From: Pseudonocardia nematodicida | Lineage (GTDB): Bacteria; Actinomycetota; Actinomycetes; Mycobacteriales; Pseudonocardiaceae | Length of the DNA stretch: 64,000 nucleotides | Direction of reading: 5' to 3' | Assembly: GCF_040105385.1 (NCBI RefSeq) | Contig: NZ_JBEDNQ010000013.1 | Span: forward strand, 182,553 to 246,552 | Shown: piece after piece, positions 62,860 through 64,000 of the stretch | Layout: each line of letters begins with the position of its first letter | Numbering within the stretch: position 1 is the first letter of the stretch | Notes under the pieces: model-generated | Databases searched by the model: none | What the model was told of the DNA's origin: nothing | Seen by the model: the letters and a program-made list of their open reading frames with translations, nothing else | Program-made: the position numbers and the translations under genes

Positions 62860-62921
62860 CGCCGAGACGCAGCCCAGGGCGAGTACTCGATCTCCGGACC
62901 GCCGTGGAGTGCATCTCGGCG
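62860..62921. repeat. 62-bp palindromic intergenic element, copy 2
   Basis: Ends CGCCGAGACGCA and TGCATCTCGGCG (11 of 12 complementary) match those of the 44023-44085 element in the same orientation; GGGCG and CCGTGG next to the ends are shared too, while the centre differs. It lies in the gap upstream of the BKACE gene. Confidence 0.82.
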
Positions 62922-62977
62922 GGTACCGACCAGCCGGCCGTCGTGCACGCGGGGGTCCGGACCGCGATGCTGCGGGG

Positions 62978-63892
62978 GTGGCCTCACCGGTGATCCTCGA
63001 GGTGGCGCTGAACGGCGCCACACCGCGCGAGCGCAACCCGCACGTCCCACGCTCGCCCGGCGAGATCACCGAGCAGGCGTGCGAGGCGCTCGGACTCGGG
63101 GCCGCGATCGTGCACAACCACAACGACGAGCCGATGTTCACCGCCGACGGCGTGCACGCGGTCGAGCCGTACCTGGCGGCGTGGGGACCGGTGCTGGAGC
63201 GGTACCCGGACGCGCTGCTCTACCCGACGATGGCCGCCGGGGCCCGGGGCATCCCGGTGCAGCGCCGCTGGGCGCACGTGGCGGAGCTGGCCCGGCGGGG
63301 CCTGGGCGGCCTGACCCTGGTCGACCCGGGCTCGGTGAACGTGGGGCTGCTCGCCGACGGCACCGTTCCCGACGCCGCGGCCGCCGAGCCGTACCAGAAC
63401 TCGTTCGCCGACACCGAGTACATGTTCGCCCGGACCGCGCAGCTCGGCGCCGGCCCGAGCATCTCGGTCTTCGAGCCGGGCTTCCTGCGCACCGCGCTGA
63501 CCCTGCACCGGCACGGCCGGGTGCCGCCGGGCGCGATCGTGAAGCTCTACTTCGCCGACGACCTGCAGTTCGGCCTCCCACCGACGCGGGCGGCCCTGGA
63601 GGCGTACCTGGAGCTGCTGGAGCCTTCCGGGCTGCCGTGGTCGGTGGCCGTGCTCGGCGGCGACGTCGTCGGCTCCGGCCTCGCCGAGCTCGCGGTCCGC
63701 CGGGGCGGGCACCTGCGGGTCGGGCTCGAGGACCACGCCGGCCCGGACACCCCGTCGAACCGCGAACTGCTCGAGGGCGCGCTGCGGGTGCTCGACCGGG
63801 CGGGGAGGAGTCCGGCGTCACCGGCCGCGGCGCGGCAATTGCTGAACGTTCCGGAATCACCCGGGAAAAACAAGATCCCCTCGCAGCCGTGA
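62978..63892 (+). CDS. BKACE-family beta-keto acid cleavage enzyme (DUF849)
   Basis: A 304-residue zinc enzyme of the Kce/BKACE family, which condenses a beta-keto acid with acetyl-CoA and cleaves it to acetoacetate and a new acyl-CoA. VILEVALNGATP at the start, IVHNHNDEP with the HxH zinc ligands, LTLVDPGSVN and VGLEDHAGPDTPSN are visible. The substrate is not predictable. The GTG at 62978 is chosen as the first start after the gap; a GTG at 62990 is also possible. The Lys/Pro-rich C-terminal end is variable. Confidence 0.9.
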   Translation: MASPVILEVALNGATPRERNPHVPRSPGEITEQACEALGLGAAIVHNHNDEPMFTADGVHAVEPYLAAWGPVLERYPDALLYPTMAAGARGIPVQRRWAHVAELARRGLGGLTLVDPGSVNVGLLADGTVPDAAAAEPYQNSFADTEYMFARTAQLGAGPSISVFEPGFLRTALTLHRHGRVPPGAIVKLYFADDLQFGLPPTRAALEAYLELLEPSGLPWSVAVLGGDVVGSGLAELAVRRGGHLRVGLEDHAGPDTPSNRELLEGALRVLDRAGRSPASPAAARQLLNVPESPGKNKIPSQP

Positions 63893-63936
63893 ATTCCTGC
63901 CGGTACCCCGCCGATGATCTTCCAAACCCGTGGGCA

Positions 63937-63959
63937 CGTATCGATTTCGGCTCGATACG
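63937..63959. terminator. Hairpin downstream of the BKACE gene
   Basis: CGTATCGA and TCGATACG arms (8 bp, 7-nt loop) 45 bp after the stop codon. It could also be an operator for a gene to the right. Confidence 0.4.
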
Positions 63960-63965
63960 ACGAGA

Positions 63966-63999
63966 GGGGCGGGGTTCCGGATACACCGGAACCCGCCCC
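63966..63999. terminator. Strong GC hairpin at the window end
   Basis: GGGGCGGGGTTCCGG and CCGGAACCCGCCCC pair over 14 bases with a single bulge and an ATACA loop. This is probably the transcription terminator of the BKACE gene. Confidence 0.7.
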
Positions 64000-64000
64000 C

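Overview
The window is high-GC actinobacterial chromosome, probably from a Pseudonocardia-like member of the Pseudonocardiales. The reasons are the near-uniform third-position G/C, many GTG starts, gene-on-gene ATGA/GTGA overlaps, a WhiB regulator, and a 16-21 kb block whose order (rdgB, rph, Rv1339-type phosphodiesterase, murI, rhomboid, cysM, cysO, mec, DUF2017, clpS, pncB) matches the Mycobacterium tuberculosis Rv1330-Rv1341 neighbourhood as I remember it. The genus is an inference.

Layout. 0-2.4 kb: end of selA and all of selB (selenocysteine insertion). 2.5-8.9 kb: signalling region with two STAS proteins, a WhiB3/WhiD-like regulator, a LOV-GAF-PP2C phosphatase, an RsbW-like kinase and a SigF-type sigma factor, which together make a plausible blue-light-responsive partner switch. 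8.9-13 kb: ferredoxin-type reductase, DUF3618 protein, Bcp peroxidase, and an HNH endonuclease gene whose stop codon touches an atypical tRNA-Leu(UAG). 13-20.8 kb: housekeeping block, including the CysM/CysO/Mec cysteine pathway. 20.9-29.6 kb: NAD salvage, acyl-CoA dehydrogenase, thioesterase, DinG, Ohr, Pth2-like protein and SerB. 29.6-33.6 kb: ctaD, an acyltransferase and a PIG-L deacetylase. 33.7-39.7 kb: aerobic benzoyl-CoA (box) pathway genes. 39.8-41.7 kb: a decayed sugar-utilisation locus with its GntR regulator. 41.7-44 kb: XRE-cupin regulator and NCS1 transporter. 44-48 kb: hydrolases and small envelope proteins. 48.2-55 kb: a translationally coupled operon of CoA-transferase, ABC importer and enoyl-CoA hydratase-like protein under a divergent IclR regulator. 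55-57 kb: CopB-type metal ATPase. 57-60 kb: LacI/alpha-glucosidase pair. 60-64 kb: degenerate SDR/TetR pair, lipoproteins, secreted chorismate mutase and a BKACE enzyme.

The items most worth following up are the HNH/short-arm tRNA-Leu pair, the LOV-driven partner switch, the matched changes in CysO and Mec, the CoA-transferase/ABC operon, two families of short dispersed repeats, and a hairpin that covers the ribosome-binding site of the copper ATPase. All calls come from reading the sequence and recalling families; no database search was run.
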